This document shows positions 52,681-61,115 of a stretch of DNA of 64,000 bases, one piece after another. The notes under the pieces were generated by a model. The model worked only from the letters and a program-made list of their open reading frames with translations, did no database searches and had not been told where the DNA came from. Source of the DNA: Labrys wisconsinensis (lineage in GTDB: Bacteria; Pseudomonadota; Alphaproteobacteria; Rhizobiales; Labraceae); assembly GCF_030814995.1 (NCBI RefSeq), contig NZ_JAUSVX010000017.1:122830-186829 (forward strand), read 5' to 3'. The stretch's first letter is position 1; the number at the start of each line of letters is the position of its first letter. The position numbers and the translations under genes were made by a program.

Positions 52681-53037
52681 ATGAGCGGTTCGGACCCTGC
52701 GCCCCAGATCGGCTTCGACGACTTCCTCAAGGTCGACATCCGCGTCGGTACCATCGTCGGCGTCGAGCCCTTTCCCGAGGCGCGCAAGCCGGCCTTCAAG
52801 CTCCAGATCGATTTCGGGCCGGAGATCGGGGTGAAGAAGTCCTCGGCGCAGATCACGGTGCACTACCGCCCGGAAGACCTGGTCGGCCGGCAGGTGGCGG
52901 CGGTGGTGAACTTCCCGCCGCGGCAGATCGGCCGGTTCATGTCGGAGGTGCTGACGCTGGGCTTTCCCGACGGGGAGGGGGCGGTGGTGCTGATCGGGCC
53001 GAGCCTGAAGGTGCCCGACGGCGGGCGGCTGTTCTGA
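52681..53037 (+). CDS. csaA: CsaA-like tRNA-binding/secretion chaperone protein
   Basis: This 118-residue OB-fold protein matches CsaA, a dimeric tRNA-binding-domain protein with chaperone-like activity in B. subtilis. Features are [33 protein letters not shown] (EMAP/ARC1-type), [27 protein letters not shown] and [10 protein letters not shown]. The ATG at 52681 opens the family-like start. It converges on a sensor kinase gene; a palindromic repeat fills the 72-bp gap. Confidence 0.92.
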   Translation: MSGSDPAPQIGFDDFLKVDIRVGTIVGVEPFPEARKPAFKLQIDFGPEIGVKKSSAQITVHYRPEDLVGRQVAAVVNFPPRQIGRFMSEVLTLGFPDGEGAVVLIGPSLKVPDGGRLF

Positions 53038-53064
53038 GCGCGCTCTCGATCTCTTTGCTCTGAC

Positions 53065-53108
53065 GCATTTCCTCGACGCGAACCGAGTGCCGGTTCGCTG
53101 GAAAATGC
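53065..53108. repeat. long imperfect palindrome between convergent genes
   Basis: GCATTT and AAATGC enclose GCGAACCG and CGGTTCGC, with short unpaired bits between. It lies between the convergent csaA and kinase genes and can serve as a two-way terminator. Similar GCATTTTC palindromes are widespread in Hyphomicrobiales genomes, so this may be a member of a dispersed repeat family; that is from memory and not tested. Confidence 0.6.
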
Positions 53109-53109
53109 T

Positions 53110-54516
53110 CTACACCGGCACCCGCACGCTCGCCCTCAGCCCGCCGAGCGGGCTGCGCGCCAGCACGACGTCGCCGCCATGGCCGCGGGCGATGTCGCGG
53201 GCGATGGCCAGGCCCAGGCCCGTGCCGGCATGGTCCTGGTTGCGGCCCTCGTCGAGACGGACGAAGGGCTTGAACACCTCCTCGCGCTGGCTCTCGGGCA
53301 CGCCGGGGCCGTCGTCGTCGACATGGACGGTGAGGTAGCGCGTCTCGCGCAGGCCCGAGATGACGATGTCGTCGCCGAAGCGCTGGGCATTGGAGACGAG
53401 ATTGGCCAGGCAACGCTTGAAGGCGTCCGGGCGCACCGTCACCCTCGGGTCGCCGTGGAAGGAGACGCGCGTCTCGTGGCCGTGGCGCTGGGCGTCGGCG
53501 CGCAGCTCCTCCAGGAGCTGGGCGATGTCGGTGGCGGAGGCCTGCTCGACCGCGTCGCCGCGGGCGAAGGCGAGATAGGCCTCGAGCATGCGGCTCATCT
53601 CGTCGACGTCCTTGATCAGGTCCTGCGTTTCGGCGTTGTCCTCGCCCATCAGGGCGAGCGACAGCTTGAAGCGGGTGAGGATGGTCCGCAGGTCGTGCGA
53701 GACGCCGTTGAGCATGGTGGTGCGCTGCTCGATGGCGCGCTCGACGCGGCGGCGCATCTCGATGAAGGCGCTGGCGGCCTGGCGGACCTCGCGGGCGCCG
53801 CGCGGCCGGAAATTGGCGACGTCGCGCCCCTTGCCGAAGGCCTCGGCCGCGGTGGCGAGCTGCTGGATCGGCCGGATCTGGTTGCGCAGGAACAAGACCG
53901 CGACCGTCATCAGGATGAGCGAGGAGCCGACCATCCAGACCAGGAAGATGTGGCTGTTGGAGGCATAGGTCTGGTTGCGCCGGGCGAAGACGCGCACCAC
54001 GGTGTCCTCCAGCTTGATGCGGATCTCGACGAGGTCGGAGCGCCCGACCGTGTCGATCCAGAACGGGCGGGCGATGCGCTGGGTGATCTCGTCCGACAGG
54101 GCCTGGTCGAGGATGGAGAAGAAGGGTTTCGGCCCGGCCGGCGGCAGGTCCTCGAGCGGGCGGAACTCGACGCTGAGGGCGAGCTTGTCCTGGGCGATGC
54201 GCTCCAGCTTCTGCTTGGTCTGCGGATCGTGCGGGAACTGCTGGTAGAGCTCGATGATCGCCGCGATGTCCTTGGTGGTGGCGGCCGAGAGGCGGGCGGT
54301 GACGCTCTGCCAGTGCTTCTCCATGAAGACATAGGCGAGCACGGCCTGCAGGATGACGATCGGCGTGATGATGATCAGCAGCGAGCGGGCATAGAGGCCC
54401 TTGGGCATGCGATCGCCGAGAGCCGAGAGCCCGCGGCCGGGCACGGCCAGGATCTCGCGCCAGCTCGGCGTGAACCGGCTCGTCTTCAGCCAGGCTGCGG
54501 AGCGCGTCAGCATCAT
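53110..54516 (-). CDS. EnvZ-like sensor histidine kinase
   Basis: This 468-residue kinase has membrane helices at ~45-66 and ~188-212 with a sensor of ~120 residues between, a HAMP domain, and the phosphoacceptor His274 in GVSHDLRTILTRFKL. Most HisKA boxes have Pro after HDLRT; here it is Ile. The ATPase boxes NLVSNAQRFG, VDDDGPGVPESQREEVFKPFVR and GTGLGLAIARDIAR are intact. It is the last gene of a MarR-regulator-kinase operon, overlapping the response regulator gene by 4 bp. Confidence 0.93.
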   Translation of the reverse strand: MMLTRSAAWLKTSRFTPSWREILAVPGRGLSALGDRMPKGLYARSLLIIITPIVILQAVLAYVFMEKHWQSVTARLSAATTKDIAAIIELYQQFPHDPQTKQKLERIAQDKLALSVEFRPLEDLPPAGPKPFFSILDQALSDEITQRIARPFWIDTVGRSDLVEIRIKLEDTVVRVFARRNQTYASNSHIFLVWMVGSSLILMTVAVLFLRNQIRPIQQLATAAEAFGKGRDVANFRPRGAREVRQAASAFIEMRRRVERAIEQRTTMLNGVSHDLRTILTRFKLSLALMGEDNAETQDLIKDVDEMSRMLEAYLAFARGDAVEQASATDIAQLLEELRADAQRHGHETRVSFHGDPRVTVRPDAFKRCLANLVSNAQRFGDDIVISGLRETRYLTVHVDDDGPGVPESQREEVFKPFVRLDEGRNQDHAGTGLGLAIARDIARGHGGDVVLARSPLGGLRASVRVPV

Positions 54517-55226
54517 GGGTCGACCACCAGGCGGTAGCCCGAGCCGCGCACGGTCTGGAGATAGACCGGATTGCTCGGGTCGCGCTCGATCTTGCGGCGC
54601 AGGCGGTTGATCTGCACGTCGACGGTGCGCTCGTTCGAGGCGTCGGAAGCGGGCCCGGCCAGGGCGAAGCGGTCGACGGTCTCGCCCGGCGCCTCCACCA
54701 GCAGGCGCAGCATGTCGCGCTCGCGCTCGGTGATGCGGATGGTCTCGCCCTCGTGCTGCAGCTCGCCGCGGCCGACATGGAAGATGAAGCCGCCGAAGCT
54801 GACGCTGTCGCGCGCCGGCTCGGAGGCGACGGCCGGGGCGCGCCTCAGGATATTGCCGATGCGCAGCAGCAGCTCCCGCGGCTCGAACGGCTTGGGCAGA
54901 TAGTCGTCGGCGCCGATCTCGAGCCCATGGATGCGGTCGGTGGCATTGCCCTGGGCGGTCAGCATCAGGATCGGCACCTCGGAGCCGGCGCGGATCGAGC
55001 GCGCCAGCTCGAAGCCGTTCTCGCCGGGCATCATCACGTCGAGGATCAGGAGGTCGAAGGCGAGCGCCTCGATCCGGGCCCGGCCGCTGGCTGCGTTCTC
55101 GGCCGTGGTGACGCGGTAGCCCTGCTCCGTCAGATAGCGCGACAGGAGGGCACGGATGCGGTTGTCGTCATCCACGACCAGGATGTGCGGGGCATCGTCG
55201 GCGACGGGCTGGACTGGCTTGATCAT
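54513..55226 (-). CDS. OmpR-family response regulator
   Basis: This 237-residue regulator has an N-terminal tail of ~12 residues, a receiver with VVDDDNRIR, phosphoacceptor Asp63 in LILDVMMPGENG, Lys in DDYLPKPFEP, and a C-terminal winged helix ending ERTVDVQINRLRRKI and LQTVRGSGYRLVVDP. It is linked by 4-bp overlaps on both sides: with marR upstream and the kinase gene downstream. That coupling implies one transcript from the marR promoter. Confidence 0.95.
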   Translation of the reverse strand: MIKPVQPVADDAPHILVVDDDNRIRALLSRYLTEQGYRVTTAENAASGRARIEALAFDLLILDVMMPGENGFELARSIRAGSEVPILMLTAQGNATDRIHGLEIGADDYLPKPFEPRELLLRIGNILRRAPAVASEPARDSVSFGGFIFHVGRGELQHEGETIRITERERDMLRLLVEAPGETVDRFALAGPASDASNERTVDVQINRLRRKIERDPSNPVYLQTVRGSGYRLVVDP

Positions 55227-55762
55227 CGATCCTCTGGCAGGGCGGCGTTGCCGAGCACCAGGCGCTCGACCGCCGGGCGCTCGTGCAGGTCGACGAGAGA
55301 GAACAAAAATCGTTTGGCGACAGCATGGCTGTCCGGGCCGGTCTCGGCCAGGGCCGCGGCGATCCGGCGGGATTGCAGCGCCGCCAGCTCGCGCGCCAGG
55401 GCCTTGCCGCGCGCCGTCGGCTCCAGCAGGCGCTGGCGGCGGTCCTCGCGGCCCTTGCGCTGCACGATGAAGCCCTGGTCGACCAGCTCCTTCAGGACCC
55501 GGCCGAGCGACTGCTTGGTGATCTTCAGGATCTCCAGGAGCTCGGCCACCGTCAGCCCCGGATTGCGGTCGACGAAGTGCAGCACACGGTGATGGGCCCG
55601 GCCGAACGCATAGGCTTCGAGCAGGTGGTCCGCGTCGGCGACGAAGTCGCGATAGGCGAAGAACAGGAGCTCGATCAGGTCGTAGAGCGGGGGCACCGGC
55701 TCGGCGCGCGCGGGCGTCCGGGGCGAGGCGGGCCCGGCAGCAGAGACATTTACGTCAGGCAT
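55223..55762 (-). CDS. MarR-family transcriptional regulator
   Basis: This 179-residue winged-helix regulator has a long N-terminal tail, then YDLIELLFFAYRDFVADADHLLEAYAFGRAHHRVLHFV, the recognition region LTVAELLEILKITKQSLGRVLKELVDQGFIVQRKGREDRRQ with the wing DRRQR, and a C-terminal dimer helix. The ATG at 55762 lies next to the TTGACA box of the opposite strand. It is first in the operon with the response regulator and kinase and is divergent from ilvE. A regulator in tandem with a two-component pair at ilvE recurs in this order of bacteria as far as I recall. Confidence 0.9.
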   Translation of the reverse strand: MPDVNVSAAGPASPRTPARAEPVPPLYDLIELLFFAYRDFVADADHLLEAYAFGRAHHRVLHFVDRNPGLTVAELLEILKITKQSLGRVLKELVDQGFIVQRKGREDRRQRLLEPTARGKALARELAALQSRRIAAALAETGPDSHAVAKRFLFSLVDLHERPAVERLVLGNAALPEDR

Positions 55763-55763
55763 A

Positions 55764-55792
55764 TTGACATATTTCGGTCGCAACATTACTCG
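55764..55792 (+). promoter_or_regulatory. putative ilvE promoter
   Basis: TTGACA (55764-55769) is a perfect -35 box, 17 bp from a weak TACTCG (55787-55792). It adjoins the marR start on the other strand, so bound MarR could affect it. The ATAT-TGAC-ATAT dyad (55761-55772) spans the -35. Confidence 0.45.
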
Positions 55793-55956
55793 AACCGGGC
55801 TTGCCGCGAAAGGATCGGTCGTCTCCCGGCGAGGCGGCGCCGTCGCTGCTGGACGGCAGGCGGCTCCCGGCGCAAAACAATACCGGGACTTGTTTCCCGA
55901 CGCAAAAGCGCCGGCCTGTTGACAGAGAACGCGTCCCCGGACGCGGGAGGATCGCA

Positions 55957-56847
55957 ATGTCCGTGCCCTTCGATCAACGCGACGGTTTCATCTGGCTCGA
56001 CGGCAAGATCGTGCCCTGGCGCGAGGCCCAGCTGCACGTCCTGTCGCACGGCCTGCACTATGGCAGCACCGTCTTCGAGGGCGAGCGCGCCTATGGCGGC
56101 GCGATCTTCAAGTCGACGGAGCATTCGGCCCGGCTGCGCCGCTCGGCCGAGATCCTCGACTTCGTCGTGCCCTATTCCGTGGCCGATCTGGACGCGGCCA
56201 AGGCGCTGGTGCTGGAGAAGAACGGCATGAAGGACGCCTATGTGCGTCCGGTCGCCTGGCGCGGCTCGGAGATGATGGCCGTGGCGGCCCAGCACAACAC
56301 CATCCACGTCGCCATCGGCGCCTGGGAATGGCCGAGCATGTTCGACATGGCCGCCAAGATGAAGGGGATCCGGCTCGACATCGCCGAGTATCGCCGTCCC
56401 GACCCCAGGACCGCGCCGGTCCTGTCCAAGGCCGCCGGGCTCTACATGATCTGCACCATCTCCAAGCACCGGGCCGAGCGCAACGGCTGTGCCGATGCGC
56501 TGATGCTCGACTGGCAGGGGCGGGTGGCCGAGTGCACCGGCGCCAACGTGTTCTTCACCCGCGACGGCCAGGTTCACACGCCGATCGCCGACTGCTTCCT
56601 CGACGGCATCACCCGCCAGACGGTGATCGGTCTCGCCAGGGCGCGCGGGCTGGAGGTGGTCGAGCGCCGCGTCATGCCGGAGGAGCTGGCCTCCTTCGAC
56701 GAGTGCTTCCTCACCGGCACGGCCGCCGAGGTGACGCCGGTCTCCCAGATCGGGCCGCACGCCTTCACGCCCGGCACCATCACCCGCACGCTGATCGAGG
56801 ATTTCCACGCCGCGGTGCGGCCGGGGGCATCGAAGGCGGCCGCCTGA
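55957..56847 (+). CDS. ilvE: branched-chain amino acid aminotransferase
   Basis: IlvE interconverts Leu, Ile and Val with their 2-oxo acids using glutamate. The 296-residue class IV PLP enzyme has IVPWREAQLHVLSHGLHYGSTVFEGERAY, SKAAGLYM with the PLP lysine (Lys158), GRVAECTGANVFF and FLTGTAAEVTPV. GGGAGG precedes the ATG at 55957. It is divergent from marR and convergent with the decarboxylase gene; a strong hairpin separates the latter. Confidence 0.95.
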   Translation: MSVPFDQRDGFIWLDGKIVPWREAQLHVLSHGLHYGSTVFEGERAYGGAIFKSTEHSARLRRSAEILDFVVPYSVADLDAAKALVLEKNGMKDAYVRPVAWRGSEMMAVAAQHNTIHVAIGAWEWPSMFDMAAKMKGIRLDIAEYRRPDPRTAPVLSKAAGLYMICTISKHRAERNGCADALMLDWQGRVAECTGANVFFTRDGQVHTPIADCFLDGITRQTVIGLARARGLEVVERRVMPEELASFDECFLTGTAAEVTPVSQIGPHAFTPGTITRTLIEDFHAAVRPGASKAAA

Positions 56848-56901
56848 GGCATGGCTGAGACGTCGTCCACAAAGAAGCGCCTCAGATAGGAAGCGCGCAA
56901 T

Positions 56902-56925
56902 CCCCTCTCCCGGACGGGAGAGGGG
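56902..56925. terminator. bidirectional terminator between ilvE and the decarboxylase gene
   Basis: CCCCTCTCCCG and CGGGAGAGGGG form an 11-bp stem (10 bp with a tetraloop). It lies between two convergent genes and can serve both. T-runs are lacking. Confidence 0.65.
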
Positions 56926-56966
56926 GTCCCCGCACCATTACGATTCAGGTATTCGTCGGCGCATTC

Positions 56967-58214
56967 CTAATGCCCGCCGCGCATCTCCGGCGCGGCGAAG
57001 CCGGCGACGCCGGCCTCCTCCTCGAAGGGCGTGGCGATCTCGACGAACGTGTCGGGGTAGAAGCCGTTGAAGCGGGTGCGCAGGCCCAGCGAATAGGCGC
57101 CGATATGGCCGATCTCGATCCAGTCGCCGGTGTCGACCGTCTCCGGCAGCAGGAACGGGCGAGACAGGATGTCGACGGAATCGCAGGTCGCGCCGCAGAT
57201 GCGGAAGGGCACGATCCTGTCGGGCGAGCCGTTGCGGCGGCTGCGGGCGGGATCGGGGATCAGGCGGGTCGGCAGCAGGAGCTTGCCGGTCCAGGAATCG
57301 GAGAGCGAGGACCAGACGCCGTCGTTGATATAGACGCGCTGGCCCTTCTTCAGCATCACCCGCACCAGCACCGACAGGCAGCGCGCCACGATCACCCGGC
57401 CGGGCTCGGCGACAATGGGCAGGTCGTCCAGGCCCCATTCGACGGTGTCGGCGGCGATGCGCGTCATCAGCTCCGGCACGGTCGGCGTCGGCGCGCCGTT
57501 GCTCTTCCTGGGATCGACGCCGTATTGGGCGGGGAAGCCGCCGCCGATGTCGAGCTCGGCGATGTCGGTCTTGATGCGCGAACGCACCCAGGCGGTGGAG
57601 GCGAGGGCCCGCTCGAACGTGTCGGGGTCCTCCACCTGGGAGCCGACATGGAAGGCGATGCCGGTCTTGAAGCCGAGGCCGGCGATGCGGTTGAGCAGCT
57701 CGACCGCATGGGCCGGCCCGGCGCCGAACTTCTTCGACAATTCGTAAGCCGCGGCGCCCTTGGTGAGCAGGCGCACGAACAGCGTCACCTCCGGCGGCGG
57801 GATGTCGAGCGCGCGGACGATGCGCACGATCTTGGCCACCTCGTCCTCGTGGTCGAGGGCAAGGGTGCGGATGCCGTATTGCTCCAGGGCCAGGCGGATA
57901 TGCGACTGGGCCTTGACCGGATGCATGTAGAGCATCCCGGCGTTCGGGGCGACGCTGCGCACCGCCGCGAACTCGGCCGGGCTCGCCACGTCGAACGTGT
58001 CGATGCCGGCCTCGGCCAGCACCTTGAGGATCATCGGCTCGCCGTTGGTCTTGACGGCATAAGCGGTCCTGCCGCCGAAGGCCTCGAGGAAGGACCGGGC
58101 GTCGGCCTTCAGCACCGAGGGGCGGAAGCCGTAGACCGGCTCGTCGGGACGCAGCGCCAGGGCGGCGTCACGGGCGGTGGCGAAAGCCTGCATGATCGAA
58201 TCCCGGGCCGTCAT
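56967..58214 (-). CDS. type III PLP-dependent ornithine/lysine decarboxylase
   Basis: This 415-residue alanine-racemase-fold decarboxylase makes putrescine or cadaverine. AYAVKTNGEP carries the PLP lysine (Lys55), AFHVGSQVEDP and DIGGGFPAQYG are family motifs, and the GATCDSVDIL Cys is the catalytic residue donated across the dimer. Ornithine is the most likely substrate in this order of bacteria. The ATG at 58214 gives a normal length; an ATG at 58193 is possible. It is divergent from a small secreted-protein gene across 168 bp. Confidence 0.9.
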   Translation of the reverse strand: MTARDSIMQAFATARDAALALRPDEPVYGFRPSVLKADARSFLEAFGGRTAYAVKTNGEPMILKVLAEAGIDTFDVASPAEFAAVRSVAPNAGMLYMHPVKAQSHIRLALEQYGIRTLALDHEDEVAKIVRIVRALDIPPPEVTLFVRLLTKGAAAYELSKKFGAGPAHAVELLNRIAGLGFKTGIAFHVGSQVEDPDTFERALASTAWVRSRIKTDIAELDIGGGFPAQYGVDPRKSNGAPTPTVPELMTRIAADTVEWGLDDLPIVAEPGRVIVARCLSVLVRVMLKKGQRVYINDGVWSSLSDSWTGKLLLPTRLIPDPARSRRNGSPDRIVPFRICGATCDSVDILSRPFLLPETVDTGDWIEIGHIGAYSLGLRTRFNGFYPDTFVEIATPFEEEAGVAGFAAPEMRGGH

Positions 58215-58382
58215 CGTCGCCGTGCTTCTAACAGGCCCGGCGTGACGGCGAAATGGTGCGCGCGCAGCTGTGTGCAGGATCCCGATGGAGCACTTCGCCG
58301 CTGCCCCCGGACCGCCCCTCCATCGCCCTTGACGACGGACGCACCGCCACGCAAGTTGCCGCAAACAACAGAGGTTCCCGCC

Positions 58383-58823
58383 ATGGTCGCCCGTCTCGCC
58401 GCCTTGATGCTCGCCGTCCTCGCCGCGACGCCCGCCGGCGCCGCCTCGCTCCTGGAGAAGAACTTCTGGCTGTCGGGCCCCAATTACGACGGCGACCTGC
58501 CCGCCTGCCACGACCCGGGCGTGGCCGACAAGATCGTCTCGCGATTCGCCACCAAGGAATCGGAGTACTGGCATTCCAGCCTGACCATCCAGCTGTTCGA
58601 CCGGCAGCGCGAGATCGCCTACCGGCCGTGGGGGGCGAGCTACATCCCGAGGCGCTTCTGCACGGCGCGCGTCATGACGTCGGATGGGCGCTATCGCCGG
58701 GTGTCCTACGCCATCGGCGAGGATCTCGGCATCATCGGCGCGACCTGGGGCGTCGAATGGTGCGTCGCCGGCCTCGACCGCAACCTCGCCTACGCGCCGG
58801 CGTGCAAGATGGCGCAGCCGTGA
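58383..58823 (+). CDS. conserved secreted hypothetical protein
   Basis: This 146-residue protein has a signal peptide (1-20, ending GAAS) and a mature domain with four cysteines in two likely disulfides (PACHDPG, RFCTAR, EWCVAG, PACKMA). The WHSSLTIQLFDRQREIAYRPWGASYIPRRFCTARVMTSDG block looks like a conserved alphaproteobacterial family without known function. It is coupled to an RNase T2 gene by a GTGA overlap, so the two may act together in the periplasm. Confidence 0.82.
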   Translation: MVARLAALMLAVLAATPAGAASLLEKNFWLSGPNYDGDLPACHDPGVADKIVSRFATKESEYWHSSLTIQLFDRQREIAYRPWGASYIPRRFCTARVMTSDGRYRRVSYAIGEDLGIIGATWGVEWCVAGLDRNLAYAPACKMAQP

Positions 58824-59494
58824 GGCGGCTGCTCGCCAGCCTCGCTCTCGTGCTGGCCTGCGGCGGGGCGCTGGCCGCCCCGCGCGAGAACCGTGGCGCC
58901 GCGGCGGGCGATTTCGACCTCTACCTCCTGGCCCTGTCCTGGTCGCCCGGCTTCTGCGCCTCCGGCGGCGCGGCCAAGGCGCCGGACCAGTGCGCCGTCG
59001 GCGCGGGGCTCGGCTTCGTCGTGCACGGGCTCTGGCCGCAATCCGAGCAGGGCTATCCCTCCTATTGCCTGCCGCAGGGGCGCTATCCCCAGCGCCGCGA
59101 CGTCGCGGCGGTGCGCGGGGTGATGCCGTCGGAGGGCCTCGCCCGCTACGAATGGAAGAAGCACGGCACCTGCTCGGGCCTGCCGCCGTCGCAATATTTC
59201 GCTGCGATCGCCAAGGTCTACGCCTCGCTGGAGACGCCGGAGGCCTATCGCGCGCCGGATCAGGACGTGCAGGTCGCGCCGATCGACATCGAGCGGGCCC
59301 TGTCGGCGGCCAATCCCGGTCTGCGCCTGGACATGATCACCGTCGATTGCGGCCGCGGCGACGACGGCGGCCCGGTGCTGCAGGAGGTGCGCATCTGCAT
59401 GACCAAGGACCTGCGCGGCTTTCGCACCTGTCCCCAGGAGGTGCAGCGCGACACCTGCCGGGCACGATCGATCACTGTTCCGAGGGTACGCTGA
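58820..59494 (+). CDS. periplasmic ribonuclease T2
   Basis: This 224-residue RNase T2-family endonuclease has a signal peptide (1-19, ending LAAPRE) and both active-site boxes: CAS1 in VVHGLWPQ with His69, and CAS2 in EWKKHGTC with Glu111, Lys114 and His115. Such enzymes cut RNA unspecifically through 2',3'-cyclic intermediates. The GTG at 58820 overlaps the previous stop. A cupin gene starts one base after its stop. Confidence 0.93.
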   Translation: MRRLLASLALVLACGGALAAPRENRGAAAGDFDLYLLALSWSPGFCASGGAAKAPDQCAVGAGLGFVVHGLWPQSEQGYPSYCLPQGRYPQRRDVAAVRGVMPSEGLARYEWKKHGTCSGLPPSQYFAAIAKVYASLETPEAYRAPDQDVQVAPIDIERALSAANPGLRLDMITVDCGRGDDGGPVLQEVRICMTKDLRGFRTCPQEVQRDTCRARSITVPRVR

Positions 59495-59495
59495 G

Positions 59496-59852
59496 ATGGG
59501 ATGGCAGCGCTTTGCCGCAACGGGCCTCGGCGAGCCGGAGGAGGGAGCGCCGGCGCCCGATCGCGTCCTCGCCGGTGCGCCGCGCTTTCGCACCTGGAAC
59601 CGCTACGAGAGCGCCGACGGGCACGTGTTCTGCGGCGTCTGGGAATGCACGCCGGGCAAATGGCGCGTCACCTACGACGAGTGGGAAAGCTGCACCCTCC
59701 TGGAGGGGCGCTCGGTGGTGACGCCGGACGGCGGCGAGCCGGTGGTGCTCGGCCCGGGCGACACGATGGTGCTCGAGCCCGGCTTCGCCGGCACCTGGGA
59801 AGTGATTGAGACCACCCGCAAGACCTACGTCATCTCCACGCGATCGGCGTAG
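59496..59852 (+). CDS. cupin-domain protein (DUF861 type)
   Basis: This 118-residue single-domain cupin has a RmlC-like fold of the cupin_3 type: GVWECTPGKWRVTYDEWESCTLLEGRSVVTPDGGEP, then VLGPGDTMVLEPGFAGTWEVIE. The cluster resembles (S)-ureidoglycine aminohydrolase-family cupins, but His residues of a metal site are sparse. It starts one base after the RNase stop. Its last codon overlaps a palindrome of the repeat array that follows. Confidence 0.85.
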   Translation: MGWQRFAATGLGEPEEGAPAPDRVLAGAPRFRTWNRYESADGHVFCGVWECTPGKWRVTYDEWESCTLLEGRSVVTPDGGEPVVLGPGDTMVLEPGFAGTWEVIETTRKTYVISTRSA

Positions 59853-59987
59853 CCGATCGTCGTGCGACGGATTTCCACGTGATCCGCGAAGCGGATCATC
59901 GTGCTCCACGCGATCTCCACGCGATCGGCGTAGCCGATCGTCGTGCGCATAGCCGATTGTCGTGCGCGTAGCCGATGGTCGTGCGCG
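59836..59987. repeat. palindromic REP-like array after the cupin gene
   Basis: The palindrome CGATCGGC-GTA-GCCGATCG occurs at 59841-59859 and again at 59922-59940, each with CCACG before and TCGTGCG after. A diverged copy (GATCCGC-GAA-GCGGATC, 59881-59897) lies between. Two shorter AGCCGAT-x-GTCGTGCG remnants follow to ~59987. The first copy spans the cupin stop codon. The array fills the 240-bp gap before the Pro-rich gene and may cap transcripts; it resembles REP/BIME elements and not CRISPR. Confidence 0.75.
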
Positions 59988-60092
59988 GGTTCACTCCGAC
60001 CTGCCGCAACGTGACATCCCGCACAGCCAGGCCGGACGCCTTCGACTAGTCTCCAGCCACTCGAACCGCTCCTCTGGCTCTGGAGACTTGCA

Positions 60093-60989
60093 ATGCGCAT
60101 CGTTCTCGTCGCTTCCGTTGCCGTGGTTGCCCTGGTCTCCACCGCCGCCACTGCGGCCTTCGCCCAGGATGACTTCCAGCGCCGCAACCGGGTGTTCCAG
60201 CAGCGTCCGGCGGTCACCCAGTTCCAGCAGGGCAACCCGGGCCGCGTCCGCCTGCGTCAGGTCGAGCCGGTCGCGCAGGGGCCGCGGCGGCAGGGCTTCG
60301 TTCCCATCCAGCCTTCGCAGCCGGCAATCCCGACGCTGCGGCCGATCGCGCCGGTGCAGCCCGCTGGCGGTGTCACGCCCCGGCTGCGGCCGCTTGCGCC
60401 GGTGCAGCCCGTGGTCGACCAGGGGACGCCGCCGCGCGTCTTCTCCCGGCCGGTCGGGCCGGCGCCGGACGGTCCGCGGCAGGCTTCGGCCAAGCCCTTC
60501 ATCCTGCCGGCGCAGCCCGCCGGCGACACGGCCCGGCTGCGGCCGGTCTCCCCGGCCCAGCCCGTCGCCGATTTCGGCGGGGCGGCGCAGCGCCAGATCG
60601 TGCCCGTGGCGGCCGGCTCCGATACGCCGGTGCCGGTGGCCCAGGCCGTCGCACCCGTAGCCCGTCCCTTGCTGGCGCCGCAGCCCGTGGCGGATGTCAC
60701 CGGCGCGGTGGCGGACGCCGTGCCCCCGCCTGCTCCCCAGGTCGCGGTTCCCCAGGTCGCGGTTCCCCAGGTCGCGGTTCCCCAGATCGCGGCGCCCCCG
60801 GCCGTGCAGCCGCCTGCCGCGCAGCAGCTCGCCGTGCCGGCGCCGAAGCCGGTGAAGAAGCGGGTGATCGTGCGCTACGAAGATCAGGACGACGTCTACG
60901 ACGACGAGGTCTCCTACGCGCCCCGCCGCGCCTATGGTTATGGCGGCGGCTACGGTTACGGTGGTGGCTACGGCGGCGGCTGCGAGTGA
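60093..60989 (+). CDS. secreted proline-rich repeat protein
   Basis: This 298-residue protein has a signal peptide (1-24, ending AFAQ) and is then almost entirely low-complexity: Pro-Val-Gln repeats such as LRPIAPVQP, PVSPAQPV and four VPQVA/VPQIA units. A charged YEDQDDVYDDE segment follows, and the end is Gly-Tyr-rich (YGGGYGYGGGYGGGCE) with a lone terminal Cys. It has no recognised domain. It may be a wall- or envelope-associated, intrinsically disordered protein. A clear terminator follows. Confidence 0.7.
   Translation: MRIVLVASVAVVALVSTAATAAFAQDDFQRRNRVFQQRPAVTQFQQGNPGRVRLRQVEPVAQGPRRQGFVPIQPSQPAIPTLRPIAPVQPAGGVTPRLRPLAPVQPVVDQGTPPRVFSRPVGPAPDGPRQASAKPFILPAQPAGDTARLRPVSPAQPVADFGGAAQRQIVPVAAGSDTPVPVAQAVAPVARPLLAPQPVADVTGAVADAVPPPAPQVAVPQVAVPQVAVPQIAAPPAVQPPAAQQLAVPAPKPVKKRVIVRYEDQDDVYDDEVSYAPRRAYGYGGGYGYGGGYGGGCE
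60739..60798 (+). repeat. 15-bp in-frame tandem repeat
   Basis: CAGGTCGCGGTTCCC is repeated three times exactly (60739-60783), and a fourth diverged copy ends at 60798. Each unit encodes QVAVP, so unit number can change without a frameshift. Confidence 0.85.
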
Positions 60990-61019
60990 CATCGCCGCCT
61001 CCTGCGGGCCGGTGAGAGA

Positions 61020-61042
61020 GCGGGCCGACGAGGCCCGCTTTT
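61020..61042 (+). terminator. intrinsic terminator after the Pro-rich gene
   Basis: GCGGGCC and GGCCCGC form a perfect 7-bp stem with a GACGA loop, followed by TTTT. This is the most classical intrinsic terminator in the window. Confidence 0.8.
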
Positions 61043-61115
61043 CGCGTGTCCGGGGCGAGGCCGCCGTGCCGCAGGTCGGGCTTGATGCCTCGCCGGTTCC
61101 GGCTTAGACGCTGTC

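Noticed and set aside
59836..59987. CRISPR array.
   Set aside because: The repeat units are self-palindromic, diverged and directly adjacent, without unique spacers of uniform length, and no cas genes are present.
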